Positions 1-10,497 of a DNA stretch of 24,563 bases are shown here, piece by piece. The DNA is from Syncephalis fuscata (lineage: Eukaryota > Zoopagomycota > Zoopagomycetes > Zoopagales > Piptocephalidaceae). The stretch covers positions 1-24,563 of the forward strand of contig JAHLTZ010000128.1 in NCBI GenBank assembly GCA_025786725.1. The letters are read 5' to 3'. The notes beneath the pieces are model-generated. The model searched no databases. It had not been told where the DNA came from and saw nothing but the letters and a program-made list of their open reading frames with translations. Positions within the stretch are counted from its first letter, which is position 1; every line of letters begins with the position of its first letter. The translations under genes were made by a program, and so were the position numbers.

Positions 1-202
1 TTATAACAAATAACCTTTATTGGCATTATTATAACTTTGCTTTAAGAAGACGTGGAACACTAGCCGTTTGCTAAATTAAATCTATTTATTTATATAAGCT
101 ATATTTAAAGTTGTTTTATTATAATTAATAAAGGAAAAAGGCTAAGCAATTATATGTTTGTATATTAATATTAAGCATTTGGTTGGAGAAATTTCCTAAA
201 GG

Positions 203-208
203 TTTATT
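203..208 (-). promoter_or_regulatory. candidate polyadenylation signal AATAAA for the repeat-protein gene
   Basis: The plus strand reads TTTATT here, so the minus strand reads AATAAA, about 45 nt after the TGA stop at 253-255. This is a normal distance for a eukaryotic poly(A) signal. The hexamer is common by chance in DNA this AT-rich, so the support is positional only. Confidence 0.4.
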
Positions 209-252
209 TAGGAAGAGAGCTGTACAAATATAGTAAACACCTGAGCTTGAGT

Positions 253-1373
253 TCATCGCCGTTTGCGTGCAGTGGACTCTTCTTCTTCCCTGCGTCGTTT
301 GCGTTCCCGTTGAGCTAAATGCTTAAGTGTTTAAATAAAATTATATTAAAGATATTTAATTTTTTACCAATCAATTCCTCGAATCTACGTATCATCATTG
401 ACACGCGAATATCCTCTGATTTTGAAAATTTGCGTGGTGGAGGTCGTGGCATGATTCTTTTAGACTCTATTTGTTTTAATATGCATTTGCATATGGGCTT
501 TTTCTCGTATTCTTCTTTTGCTAGCAATAAAGTATGTTTGTTAGCTATTGTAACCAATAAAAGTGTTTTATTACCTATAAGTGGTGATCTTTTGCGTTGT
601 GACACGTTTTTGTGATCACAAGTGGGTAAAACGGCTTGCTGTGTGCCCTTCAGCCTGGCCACTGGCGCCTTGTTTCTATCATGAAGAGAGGTTAGCTTAG
701 TGTCAGTAATATTGCTTACCTGTTTGCCTGATCGGCGTGATACTGGTTGCGCTATCGATCGCGATGAACGCGATAAATCAAAAGAACAACTGTTGTTTTC
801 CTTGCTCTTCAAAGCTTGGTCAACTTCCTCGTTGTTTGCAACTTGGTCGTCTTCGTTGCTCTTCAAAGCTTGGTCAACTTCCTCGTTGTTTGCAACTTGG
901 CGTCTTCGTTGCTCTTCAAAGCTTGGTCAACTTCCTCGTTGTTTGAACTTGCTCGTCTTCGTTGCTCTTCAAAGCTTGGTCAACTTCCTCGTTGTTGCAA
1001 CTTGGTCGTCTTCGTTGCTCTTCAAAGCTTGGTCAACTTCCTCGTTGTCTTGCAACTTGGTCGTCTTCGTTGCTTCTTCAAAGCTTGGTCAACTTCCTCG
1101 TTGTTTGCAACTTGGTCGTCTTCGTTGCTCTTCAAAGCTTGGTCAACTTCCTCGTTGTCTTGCAACTTGGTCGTCTTCGTTGCTCTTCAAAGCTTGGTCA
1201 ACTTCCTCGTTGTTTGCAACTTGGTCGTCTTCGTTGCTCTTCAAAGCTTGGTCAACTTTCTTGTCATTTGCAACTTGGTCGTCTTCCTTGCTCTTCACAG
1301 TATGGTCCTTGGCAGTACAGCTTTTTGTACGGCCGGCAATAGAGCTGTTGGCGGAGTCGGAGATAGTAGCCAT
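253..1373 (-). CDS. uncharacterised protein with acidic 18-residue tandem repeats and a basic C-terminal tail (three exons)
   Basis: I do not recognise this protein. Proposed exons on the minus strand are 1373-575, 520-368 and 314-253. The ATG is at 1373-1371 (MATISDSANSS). About nine copies of KSNEDDQVANNEEVDQAL follow, then a Ser/Arg/Lys-rich linker, a PRPPPRKFSKSEDIR segment, and RRFEELI joined to AQRERKRRREEEESTARKRR before TGA. The last intron (315-367, 53 nt) has GTAAAA and TTTAG ends; splicing replaces an AT-rich read-through tail by a charged helix-like tail. The intron at 521-574 (54 nt) is less certain: it is open and in frame, but its translation is hydrophobic and intron-like. A GTAAGC donor near 715 could mark another intron. 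The acidic repeat followed by a basic tail suggests a nuclear or chromatin-associated protein, but that is a guess. Read literally, indels in the repeat units close the frame after about 76 residues. The frames before and after the array agree, so the indels are probably sequencing errors. Confidence 0.6.
802..1310 (-). repeat. 54-bp coding minisatellite, nine units plus a partial
   Basis: Units in plus coordinates are 802-855 (54), 856-908 (53), 909-961 (53), 962-1014 (53), 1015-1069 (55), 1070-1124 (55), 1125-1179 (55), 1180-1233 (54) and 1234-1287 (54, diverged), then a partial at 1288-1310. On the minus strand each 54-nt unit encodes KSNEDDQVANNEEVDQAL. Both other minus-strand frames of the consensus contain a TGA, so only one frame can be coding. 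The three 53-nt and three 55-nt units lie together in the middle of the array and cancel out. Each unit also looks like two related 9-residue halves. Confidence 0.93.
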
Positions 1374-3189
1374 ATTGATTTTAGATGTTCAAATAAACAA
1401 AAAGTGAGAAAATTCTTATGTGCAAGTGTGCAAACAAGTAGGCAGGAGAAGTGAACTAAACAGAAAAGAGAAAAGAAAATGTGACTTGTGTATGCGTTTA
1501 TATATTGGTGAACAATAAAAATTGGAAGCAGTAGCCGAAATTACCTACATATTTCATTTGCACAATTCAGCCAGTAAGTTAAGCCAATTTTCTAAGTAAG
1601 ACCACTAGTTTGCGACAATAAACGTCATTAAACCGGGCAAGATGCGATAGGCAATGCCAATACAAAGCAATTGGCTTTTTTATACTTTAGTGCTACATAA
1701 AGATATGATTTCAAGGGAAAAGCCGCGACTAATGACGCTCAATCTATTTGCTATTGAGTGTGCTTTGACGATGGGCTGATAAGGTCTCGTTTGAAACATT
1801 CGCTGAAGCCATTGTCTATTTCAAAGTGGCGTTGAGTCATCGTTACAATGAGAAAAACGCGCTATACAATGTTTGGCAGCCTGCTAGTAGGAATATCATT
1901 GTATTTATTGGCTTACAATTGTATCAATTGGTGGATTCAATTCATTGGATAATGCTGAGTGCTCGCTTCTGCGCTAAACGCACGCATGTGTGCTTAAATA
2001 GCATATTCCCCATCAAAACACGTAATTTTAATTACGTCTTTAATTTTACATTTATTCTTTAACTAATTAGCAGTTGCATTCCACTATTTCATATGTTCGC
2101 AAATTACAATGTTTAGTGGAATTTACAGCTTTATATGACACACTGTAACTGCTTGCTTGTGAAACCATACAATATACAACTGCTCGGCATACTTTAAGCT
2201 GTCTAGAAGACGTACTCAGCCGCTATAAACTCTTGAGACCTTCGGTGGTACAACGTCAAACAACCTAATCTATGCTGTAGACCACTTTGTTTATTGTATG
2301 GCGGTGCTTGTATAGACACTCAGGTGTGCGTATATACATATCACTATTCCTTGATTGCGGGTGATGTTAAGCAGTTGTCATAATGGCACTGTTGTTTTAG
2401 CAGCTAAAGCGTCTTAATTGGCACAACTTTGGTTTAAGGCGTTATACTGTTTGTGCCATCTAAGTTGTTATCTTCAATTGAGTAAAGTGACGATGTAATT
2501 GTGTTGGCTGTATAATATCGCAACAGTGTGCTATTGCACTGCTGTTATTGCATTCTAGATCTCTTGTTTGTGTGTAGATGGCCTAGACGTGGGTATGGCT
2601 CAGCGCTATAAGTTAGAGTTTAGGCCATCAACATATTAAATAAGCACTGTTTAGCATTGCATTTTATTATGTTTGTAATTACAGATACGATATTGGTATG
2701 TATAAACTTTACTAACTAGCAAGCCATTGCTATTTCACGTTCTGATATAGCTGTTGTTGTAGACTTGCTGCTTTTTGTCTTTATTTTCTATTTATATTGT
2801 ATACTTGACTGCAAGCTAATAAAATGACACGAACTCAAGTGAATAGTCAAAGAAAGTGCATGGATATTGATGATAAAGTATTATATATGTACATGTGTAT
2901 ATGACAAAGTAAACCAATTTGAAATTTACGAATAATATAATTAATTATAAAAAGCGATTTTATAGTAAAATGTGAAATGTTATGAATGAATGAGCAAAAG
3001 AACAATGCATGAATAATGCTAGTAAAATTATAGTTTGCGTGGCTAAGTGAGCACAATGAATTGCAATCTATAACAGATACAGCAGGCAATAAACAAGCGG
3101 CTTTTATTAATCTTATGTAATCAGTAAACAATAGAATGATCTACAGTAGAATGAATATACAATAATAAAGGCCCGGATAATTGTGTTAA
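1374..3189. other. intergenic, no gene seen
   Basis: This is AT-rich DNA upstream of the minus-strand repeat-protein gene. The few open frames (for example 1826-2062) have no recognisable motif, no splice-compatible neighbours and skewed composition. The 5' regulatory region of the repeat-protein gene must lie just above 1373, but I see no convincing TATA box. The part from about 2600 to 3190 may be the diverged tail of repeat copy A, since its minus strand carries phrases like those downstream of copy C. Confidence 0.5.
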
Positions 3190-3420
3190 GTTATGGTGCA
3201 TACAACACAATGAATGGGTTGAGTGAAGTGTAATGGAACATATAAACAATAGAACGTGTCTAGTATAGCATACAATGATATATGATAGTGTAGGATATAA
3301 TGGAAATGATATAGGTGAAATGCATACTGGATAATAAATCTACAATGATGAGTATTTGATGATTGATGTCACTCACCACCCACCATCATGTTCAATAAAT
3401 TTAATAACATTCAATTTAAT
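3190..3420 (-). repeat. dispersed repeat copy A (inverted relative to B and C)
   Basis: Read on the minus strand from 3420, this matches copy B at 15433 almost base for base for about 165 nt, then diverges more. It includes ATGATGGTGGGTGGTGAGTG, then TGACATCA, then ATCATCAAATACTCATC, the GTAGATTTATTATCC phrase and the AGTATGCATTTCACC phrase. Homology on the 5' side stops near 3420, where unique sequence leading to the reductase gene begins. That makes 3420 a likely element boundary or truncation point. Confidence 0.88.
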
Positions 3421-3864
3421 TATTGACCATCAAATCATGATGAATGAATAAAAATTATTTGATTATAATTATAGTCATTTTTAACTAAATAAATTGCTGA
3501 TATTATTGAGTAATAAAATACAATAAATATATTTGTGTCAAAATTAACTAATCATAGTATGTTAAAAGCTATATTTGTTAAATAATAAAAAATTATATTT
3601 ACAAAGTTGCGAGACAAATATTAATGGCAAATAGTAAGTGAAATATAAATACTGAAAGTCAATTTGTTTAATATATCGCTATATTATAGGACATATTAGT
3701 AATAAAATAGTGAGCACAATAAAATAAACGGCATTTGGCACCAAAAACTTGACATTATAAAGCATGTCATTAGTAAACAAGAAGCTGAGTGTAATATGAA
3801 TAATAGATAACAAGCAATAAAATAATCATAAAAATAATCTGGCCGCTTTAGCACTATTATTAGT
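3421..3864. other. AT-rich spacer downstream of the reductase gene
   Basis: I see no gene here. The stretch is rich in AATAAA/TTTATT words and A/T runs and lies between repeat copy A and the 3' end of the minus-strand reductase gene. It probably holds that gene's 3' untranslated region and transcription end. Confidence 0.5.
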
Positions 3865-3870
3865 TTTATT
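3865..3870 (-). promoter_or_regulatory. candidate AATAAA poly(A) signal of the reductase gene
   Basis: The minus strand reads AATAAA two nucleotides beyond the TAG stop (3873-3875). This is unusually close to the stop. TTTATT words are frequent nearby, so a later signal could be the one used. Confidence 0.3.
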
Positions 3871-3872
3871 AT

Positions 3873-5414
3873 CTAAGCAATTGATGTGGGATCCCAACAA
3901 AAGCGACACATTGGCGTGGACTCTGTGGTGGCATTGATATCTGCCATCATCTAAAACATAAATTTAAATCATTCAAATCAACGATATTATTAGTAATTAA
4001 GTATACAGTTTCAGTAAATAGCGCCCCTTTTAATTGCCAAGATTATGGCATAAACTAGCATAATACACGAATGCCAAATTTAATGCATCTATGAATACTT
4101 ACTTCGTCAGTCAGTGGCGGATCAAAAAGAGCGATGTTCTCCGTGATGCGTTTTGGATTCGTACTTTTTGGTATGACGACAAACTGACGTTGAATAGCCC
4201 AACGCAGTAGTACTTGCGCGTCCGTGATCAAAGACTGGCCATTTTCACTGTTGTTGCTGTTGCTGCTGCTATTGCTGTTACGCTGGTTGAGTTGGGTCAC
4301 TGCTCGGGTCACTGCAGGCAACGGATAGGTGCCATTCACCAGTGCTCCTTCTCCAAGACTCGAGTAGGCTTCGAGCTGGATATTATGTTTACGACAGAAT
4401 GCCACCAATTCCCGATCCGGCCATAATGGATGCAGCTCTGTTTGAAGTACGCTCGGTTGAATTGAAATATTCGTATCATCTAGTAACTGTTTTAAATGAC
4501 GTATTGTGTAGTTGCTAACACCAATGGCACGTATCTTTCCCTCGCGATACAACTCTTCAAGTGCTCGGTAACTGCCCATCCGATTCTCGGCATTCCGTGG
4601 ATCGTCGGTTTTCAGTTTCTGTGTTCTAAGCATCATCCCCCAACAGTATCACCAATATACGCAATCAATGATACCACATTGTTTCAAAATACAATAAATA
4701 TGCTGTTGTTACAACAATGGTTCACATAAAATGCTACACGTGTATACACACCCTGGCCAGTGAATAAGATAAAGATCAATATACTCTACACCTAGTTTTT
4801 GGCGAGATGTTTCAAAAGCTAATAATTGCAAGAGTCGTGATCACAACAGTAATGACATTAATACAGCTGTGCGTATTAAATAAATCCAGCTAAGAAAAAC
4901 TTTAATTAACCGATGCTGTAACCGACCCACCTTTAAGACATGCCTCGTAGCCTTGGTCGCGTGGAGCTATTCGTTATTAGCATAAACAAGCAAGCACACA
5001 AATGCTTAATATTTGTATCAAAGCTTACCAAGTTTTGTAGTAATAAAAATATCACTTCGTTTCAAACCATTAAATGAGTCTGCATCTTCAAATACACGCT
5101 GTAGGACACGTCCGATCGCCTCTTCATTTCGATAGACAGATGCAGTATCTATAAATACGCCATTTACCATGTATTAGCTATTAACAATTCTATATCGCCT
5201 CTACTCAGTGCTAGCCTACCAATCATACGATAACCGGCCTGAAAAGCAGCCCGAATGCACTGCTCTAGTTCAGGTTCATCTCGTATTCGATAAGTACCCA
5301 CTATATAGCCATAGTTTGTTAGTACTGTACCAATTTCTATTTTACGTTCCACTTGCATCCAATCTTCGGCATTTTTACGCCATTATTAAGAGTGTAGTAC
5401 TGTGAATCAGCCAT
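3873..5414 (-). CDS. aldo-keto reductase (seven exons, 320 residues)
   Basis: An NAD(P)H-dependent carbonyl reductase of the AKR superfamily, expected to be a cytosolic (alpha/beta)8 barrel reducing aldehydes or ketones. Minus-strand exons: 5414-5357, 5300-5220, 5148-5029, 4966-4931, 4818-4752, 4625-4103 and 3950-3873. All junction phases agree and the total is 963 nt. It begins [19 protein letters not shown], and the split codon gives the family motif KIG-L-GTYRI. The catalytic tetrad is complete: Asp47 (GYRMID), Tyr52 (SVY), Lys85 (ITTK) and His118 (LIHWP). GVSNYT (156-161), QTELHPL (182-188) and the cofactor loop IPKSTNPKR (272-280) are also present. The end [11 protein letters not shown] fits the family C-terminal loop. 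Residues about 234-252 are an Asn/Ser-rich insert. The [16 protein letters not shown] style resembles the uncharacterised eukaryotic AKR group more than aldose reductase, so the substrate cannot be named. The gene is divergent from the WDR59 homologue, 148 bp away. Confidence 0.95.
5301..5356 (-). other. GC-AG intron 1 of the reductase gene
   Basis: The exon ends GGA-T and the next bases are GCAAGT. The intron ends TATAG before TG-GGT-ACT. Only this GC donor restores the family motif KIGLGTY in frame; no usable GT donor is in the right phase. The intron is 56 nt and contains a perfect TACTAAC branch site. GCAAGT is the usual form of GC donors, so it is probably spliced normally. Confidence 0.85.
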
Positions 5415-5562
5415 AGCTTCTGTTATAAATATTGGTGAGCAAATAGAACGCTTGTTATTGTAAAAGAAAAAGGCTGTTAAACAATAAACAGAATTCCATT
5501 GTTATTCTTTTGTCTAGTTTATTGTGTATACTTTAATTGTATCTCTACTACTACTCGCTATT
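5415..5562. promoter_or_regulatory. divergent promoter region between the reductase and WDR59 genes
   Basis: Only 148 bp separate the two start codons (CAT at 5412-5414 and ATG at 5563-5565), so both promoters and both 5' leaders must fit here or overlap the genes. The middle is A/T-rich with T-rich and A-rich runs. I see no clear TATA pair. Shared regulation is possible but not shown. Confidence 0.6.
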
Positions 5563-8500
5563 ATGCCGGACCGAATTGAAACGGCAGACAGTGGCAATAA
5601 TAGCCCAGCCATTAATACCAATGATATTGAGGACGAGCTAAGCGATTACATGCATGATGCCGATATATTCAGGCAATCTCTGAGTATACCAGTAAGTCGC
5701 TACTGTTGTAGTATGTCTATGGCTCCTTCGTCGCGCGACGTTGCCTTGGCCTCGTAAGTATAGGTGTGGACGTATTTTGCAGGGAAAGGCGCTTATATAC
5801 TGTATACAAGACGTTATGGCCTTCATATTGTCGACCTGACCACACCACTAGAACCGGCCTGTTATCTACGCTACGATACGTGCTGGGACCCGGTTGAGGT
5901 GCGTTGGAGTCCGCATCGTGCACGGGAGAACTGGGTTGCCACAACGGTAAGTGTAGTAGTAAACCATTGAATATTAAGTTATCTGGCTATGATGTATAAC
6001 ATATACGATATAATTATATTAATAATCTTGTTATTAATTATTATATAGTCTAATCAGCGTGTACTTATCTGGAATGTACAAGCATCACCAAATAATCCAG
6101 TTGAACTCATTTTACCTGGTCATAAACGTGCTATTTCTGATCTTCACTGGTCACCTTACCAATCAAATATGATTGCTACTGGTGCACTTGACACCTATAT
6201 TCATTTATGGGACTTGAGAACACCAAATCGACCGGTTATTTCATTATGTGCCTGGACTGGTAAGTCATTAATACATTTATATATAATAAACTAATATCAA
6301 TAATAGCGGGTGCGGCACGAGTTCAATATAATCGTAAAAACGAATTTGTTATTGCTTCAGCGCATGCACATACGGTTAAAATATGGGACACGCGAGTAAG
6401 TAGCGTATAATATGTATACATATATGTAAATATTTAATACTGATTTGTGATATATTGTAGAAAGGCACAGCTCCTATTATAGAAATACATGCCCATGACG
6501 GCAAAGTAAACTATGTTGACTGGAGTATTGAAGAAGAAAATGAATTATTGACATGTGGTCAAGATCGTAAATTAAAGGTTAATAATTAGCTAAGCTATTT
6601 ATAATTAATTACTTATTTAATATTTATAAACAGTTTTGGAATATACAACAAGACTCAAAAGAATGTATTGGCACCATTATGACCAATGCACCAGTCCGTC
6701 TTGCTAGATATGCGGTTAGTAGAACTACTAATAAATTATTAATGATACTAAAACATTAATTTCCTATATTTATAATAGCCATTTGGACCAGCTGTTGTAT
6801 CGGCAGCACAACGATTAGATCCTACACTTCGATTATGGGCGCAAGATGCAGATGACCAGCAGCAGCAACAACAACAACAACAACCTATTCATACATTTGC
6901 AGGATCATCAGAACCGTTTCGTAAATTTGGATGGAGAATACGAAATGATTTGGGTAAAAATGGTTTACACAATTAATTCATACTAACTATTATTATTGTT
7001 ATTATAGATGATGAATTCCAATTAGTTGCTTTATCACTTGACGGTTATTTACGACTATATCCTGTAGATAAAAAGACCACAGCAGTACGTATTTTCAACA
7101 TAATATACTTATACTCATTACTATTACTATTATTTATCTTTTGTATAGATGTGTGGTAAACAAGGCAAATCAGCTATGGCCAAACAACGACCAACTCATA
7201 GCTTAAAACAACTAACTTCAGCCGTATTAAGTTGTCGTAGAACAATGCAGATACCACATATTCCATTAGATGATGGTACAACACCACCTTGTTATACAGC
7301 ATCTTCTATACATCCCATGTCTACAGGTACCAGTACACCAGGTAGCAGTACACCCACTACAGGTCTATTTCCATCACAAGCCTTACTCGGAACACCCTAT
7401 ACTCGATCCATATGGGACCGGACATGTCACCATCAAATCGTAATAGCAGTTACAATATGAATTTTAGTTATGCTACGCCACCCGATTATAAGATTCAAAA
7501 TGATTCAGCGGCAGTGTTTAGATCCTCGCCTCAGCATCCCACACTAATACCTTCACCGGACCCGTTAATTAACAATCCATTATTACCACGACATGTATGC
7601 CAACACCGACTACATCATCAAGCTTAGGTAATGATGCATCAGAATGGTCATTGCCAGAAGAATTTGCGCTTACTAAACGGAAATATCCACAAGTTCAGTT
7701 TGAGAAGGTATTTATTAATGCAGCACCATTACTAGAAATGTTACATTATATGTTTATTAACAATTATTATACTATTTAGTTTGATCCATTAACCCGATCG
7801 TGTAGTCTATCCTTGGACGGCCCATGGTCCAACACTGATCTAGCCTTTGTACATGTTTCAATCGTCTTTCCACATGAGTATCCAAGTGCTCCACCCGAGA
7901 TATCTGTTCATAGAAGCGCGGCAATTCCTATGGCTTATCGAAGCCATATGATTAAAGGTTTAACGCAGATTGTTTCACTACATGCTGAACAACGACAGCC
8001 CTGTCTCGATAGTATTATTTCATTTCTGCTAGGTGGCCATGTTCGCATGAAGAAAGGTCAAGATGACGGCAGTGGTAAGGAAACAGCTGTTGATGGCAGT
8101 TTATTACTATTGGAGACACATGGACCACGCAGTCGGCTATTATCAGGACAAGATCGATCTCGTGTACCGTATCCACGTCTATGTGGTGCAGTCTTTGGTA
8201 TTGATGGTAAATAATATGAGTGTATCAGCAACAATAGTGATTTGTATTAATCGTATTAAATACAATAGGTCGATTGATTGTATTCTTTTCTAAAAAGACG
8301 CCACTTACTACGGCAAATAGTATGCGTCGGCCATCAAAAATGGATGCATTTCTTGCCTTTCCTCGACGAGTTAATAGATCAGAGACGAGTTTACAGGATA
8401 TGTTGAATGCCATTGGCCTGCCACCTGGATGGCCTCGTTCCTATGATCGATATGAACATGGATTAAAATCTGCTCGACGTGATTCATCTCGTCTTCGTGG

Positions 8501-10484
8501 CATGGCCTCCTATGATGAAGATACAGATGATGTCATGTCTGGTGGCGCATCTCGATCTGATAAAATGGTAAATAGACTCATATCAAGTGTACTATACTAG
8601 CCAAATGCTTATTAGTGACTAATAGAGCCATGTCAATGATCATGATCTAATGTCGCCTAGTCGTAAGGATACTCATTATTCAGTGGGTTTATTTAATTTC
8701 TCAAATCTATTACCAGTCAGTCGTTTACTAGCTTCTAAATACAAGTAAGTAGCTCTAAAGGGTCGTTATTGCTACTAATAGAGCAATTGTAGATTGTCGG
8801 GCGATCATCCAGCTGAAGTGGCATTGGAGAATGCTGAAATGGCCCGGTCACTTGGTCATCATGATCTATCACATATGTGGACACTGGCCTCATTAATACT
8901 TGAAGACGCACTAAAGACGAATCAGTCTAGATCACCACGACGTCTTCGATGGGGATTACATCCATTTGGTAGAAGACTAGTACAGAATTGTAAGTATTAT
9001 TAGCATTAAGTTATCTAATTAATTATATTAATGGATTTATATATAGACTTGATTATCTGGCTCGTCTAGGGGATGTACAAACACTGGCTATGTTTTGCTG
9101 TGTATTTGCCGAACCGTACCCGCCAATTCCTGCCATCAATTTATTAAATGAGCGTCAAGCGGTAAGTCTGATGTATAAATATATTAACATTAATTAAATA
9201 GTTTATTTGTTGTATTCTATGGATAGCCCATGCTACCATTGGGATCGAGTGCAGGTATTGGTGGACATGGTGGTGTTAGTAGTACGGGTGGCGTTCATGG
9301 TTCAGGTAGCGGCAATAGAGACTATTTTACTATGCCTACAACAAAATCCCGTTCTTTTCATTCATTTATGCTGCCACCTGCACCATCCCTACCCGCAGAG
9401 CCTTTAAAAACATCTGCACTATCGTATCTACCAGGATTTGGTCTTCGATTGTCGCAAGTATCGACACGTGATACAGATACACTGCACGGTTCAGATGTAT
9501 CGCAAAGTGATGCGGCTACTGCAATAGCAGCAACAACCACTACTATTACCACAACGCGTTCACCTCATAGTAATAGTCATACGGCGTCATCAATATCGGG
9601 ATTTGCTCCAAGTAATTTACATGGTCCATTAGCAATACCAACAACCATCACAACAACGGGAATGGCTAGATCCTATGCTTCAGAACACACGGCTATTATA
9701 TCGCCTTCATTAGTGGCTGCTGTCACTTCAGCGGTGCCTATTCATCCGAACGAGTCATGGCTCAACATGCCACATGCTCTAAACTCGGTCAAAAGCGATA
9801 GTGGATTCAAAGTAATGATGCTTCATAACGAGCGTGACTTTGACAGTGAAACAAGGTAAGTTTATAAGAAAAATACTATAGCGTGTAATAACAGCATTTG
9901 TTATTATGATTACTATTAGACCACGGCATGTTTCCTTGCTAGATCCACTCCACTGGGGTCAATATGATTGTTATCGACTCTATTATGCTGAATTACTTTT
10001 CAGATGGGGTTTACTTAAACAAAGATCTGAAATATTAAGTTTGCTAGCTCTAATGCTATTAAACGTGTACATGCTACTGATTTTGATGAACGACGCCAAT
10101 TAAGTAAGTGATTTGCGTTTATATAAATTAAATGAACTGTTATTTATCCATATGATATTTGGTAGACTTTGGCGGCTATTGTCCTGAATGTCGTACGCCA
10201 TTATTATCCCAAAGCTTTTGCGAGCAGTGTAAACGCTATAGAAAAGGTATTGAATGTGCCCTGTGTCATATCACTGTACGAGGTAAGCTACTATTTATAA
10301 ATTATAATAGCGGAACAGAACGAGTATAATGATTAATGATAATATAGGACTTGTAAATGTTTGTCTAGTTTGTCAGCATGGTGGTCATCAGCATCATATA
10401 CGAGAATGGTTTAAACAAGGCAATGCAGACTGTCCCACTGGTTGTGGCTGTATTTGTGTATTAGCCTGTGGAGAGTTTAAATAG
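5563..10484 (+). CDS. WDR59: WDR59 / Sea3 (Mtc5)-type GATOR2/SEACAT subunit, 18 exons
   Basis: A WD40-RWD-RING protein of the vacuole/lysosome-associated complex that relays amino-acid sufficiency to TORC1. Exons: 5563-5753, 5811-5946, 6049-6259, 6307-6395, 6461-6577, 6634-6714, 6779-6953, 7008-7084, 7149-7707, 7780-8206, 8269-8567, 8626-8744, 8793-8989, 9047-9161, 9227-9855, 9920-10103, 10166-10282 and 10348-10484. The propeller is about residues 55-360 (RDVALAS/RYGLHIVDL, VRWSPH, NQRVLIWNV, IHLWDLRTP, VKIWDTR, LKFWN, DGYLRLYPV). The RWD domain is about 525-615 (LDGPWSN, FPHEYPSAPPEI). The tail (about 1204-1287) has CPEC, CEQC, CALC, CLVCQHGGH and CPTGCGCIC zinc ligands. Four single-base deletions are needed: near 7410, 7593, 9047 and 10040. 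With them the length is 3864 nt (1287 residues). Domains are intact on both sides of each, so this is probably a live gene with sequence errors. The linkers are low-complexity Ser/Thr/Pro/Gly. Confidence 0.93.
6857..6883 (+). repeat. CAG/CAA tract coding nine glutamines in the WDR59 propeller
   Basis: Three CAG and six CAA codons follow RLWAQDADD and precede PIHTFAG. The tract sits in a loop between two predicted blades, where length change is tolerable. Mixed codons suggest a tract that is not expanding freely. Confidence 0.9.
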
Positions 10485-10491
10485 ATATAAT

Positions 10492-10497
10492 AATAAA
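10492..10497 (+). promoter_or_regulatory. candidate AATAAA poly(A) signal of the WDR59 gene
   Basis: The first of two overlapping AATAAA words begins 8 nt after the TAG stop (10482-10484), in an A/T-rich run. The positional fit is good, but the hexamer is frequent in this background. Confidence 0.4.

Noticed and set aside
700-1454. Long plus-strand open frames rich in Leu/Phe/Trp repeats
   Set aside because: They are antisense shadows of the 54-bp minisatellite. The minus-strand frame has an ATG, matching frames on both sides of the array, plausible introns and a stop.
5754-5782. 29-nt intron in the WDR59 gene ending at TTTTGCAG
   Set aside because: The phases do not match. The acceptor at 5809-5810 gives a 57-nt intron and joins RDVALAS to RYGLHIVDL in frame, as expected for the family.
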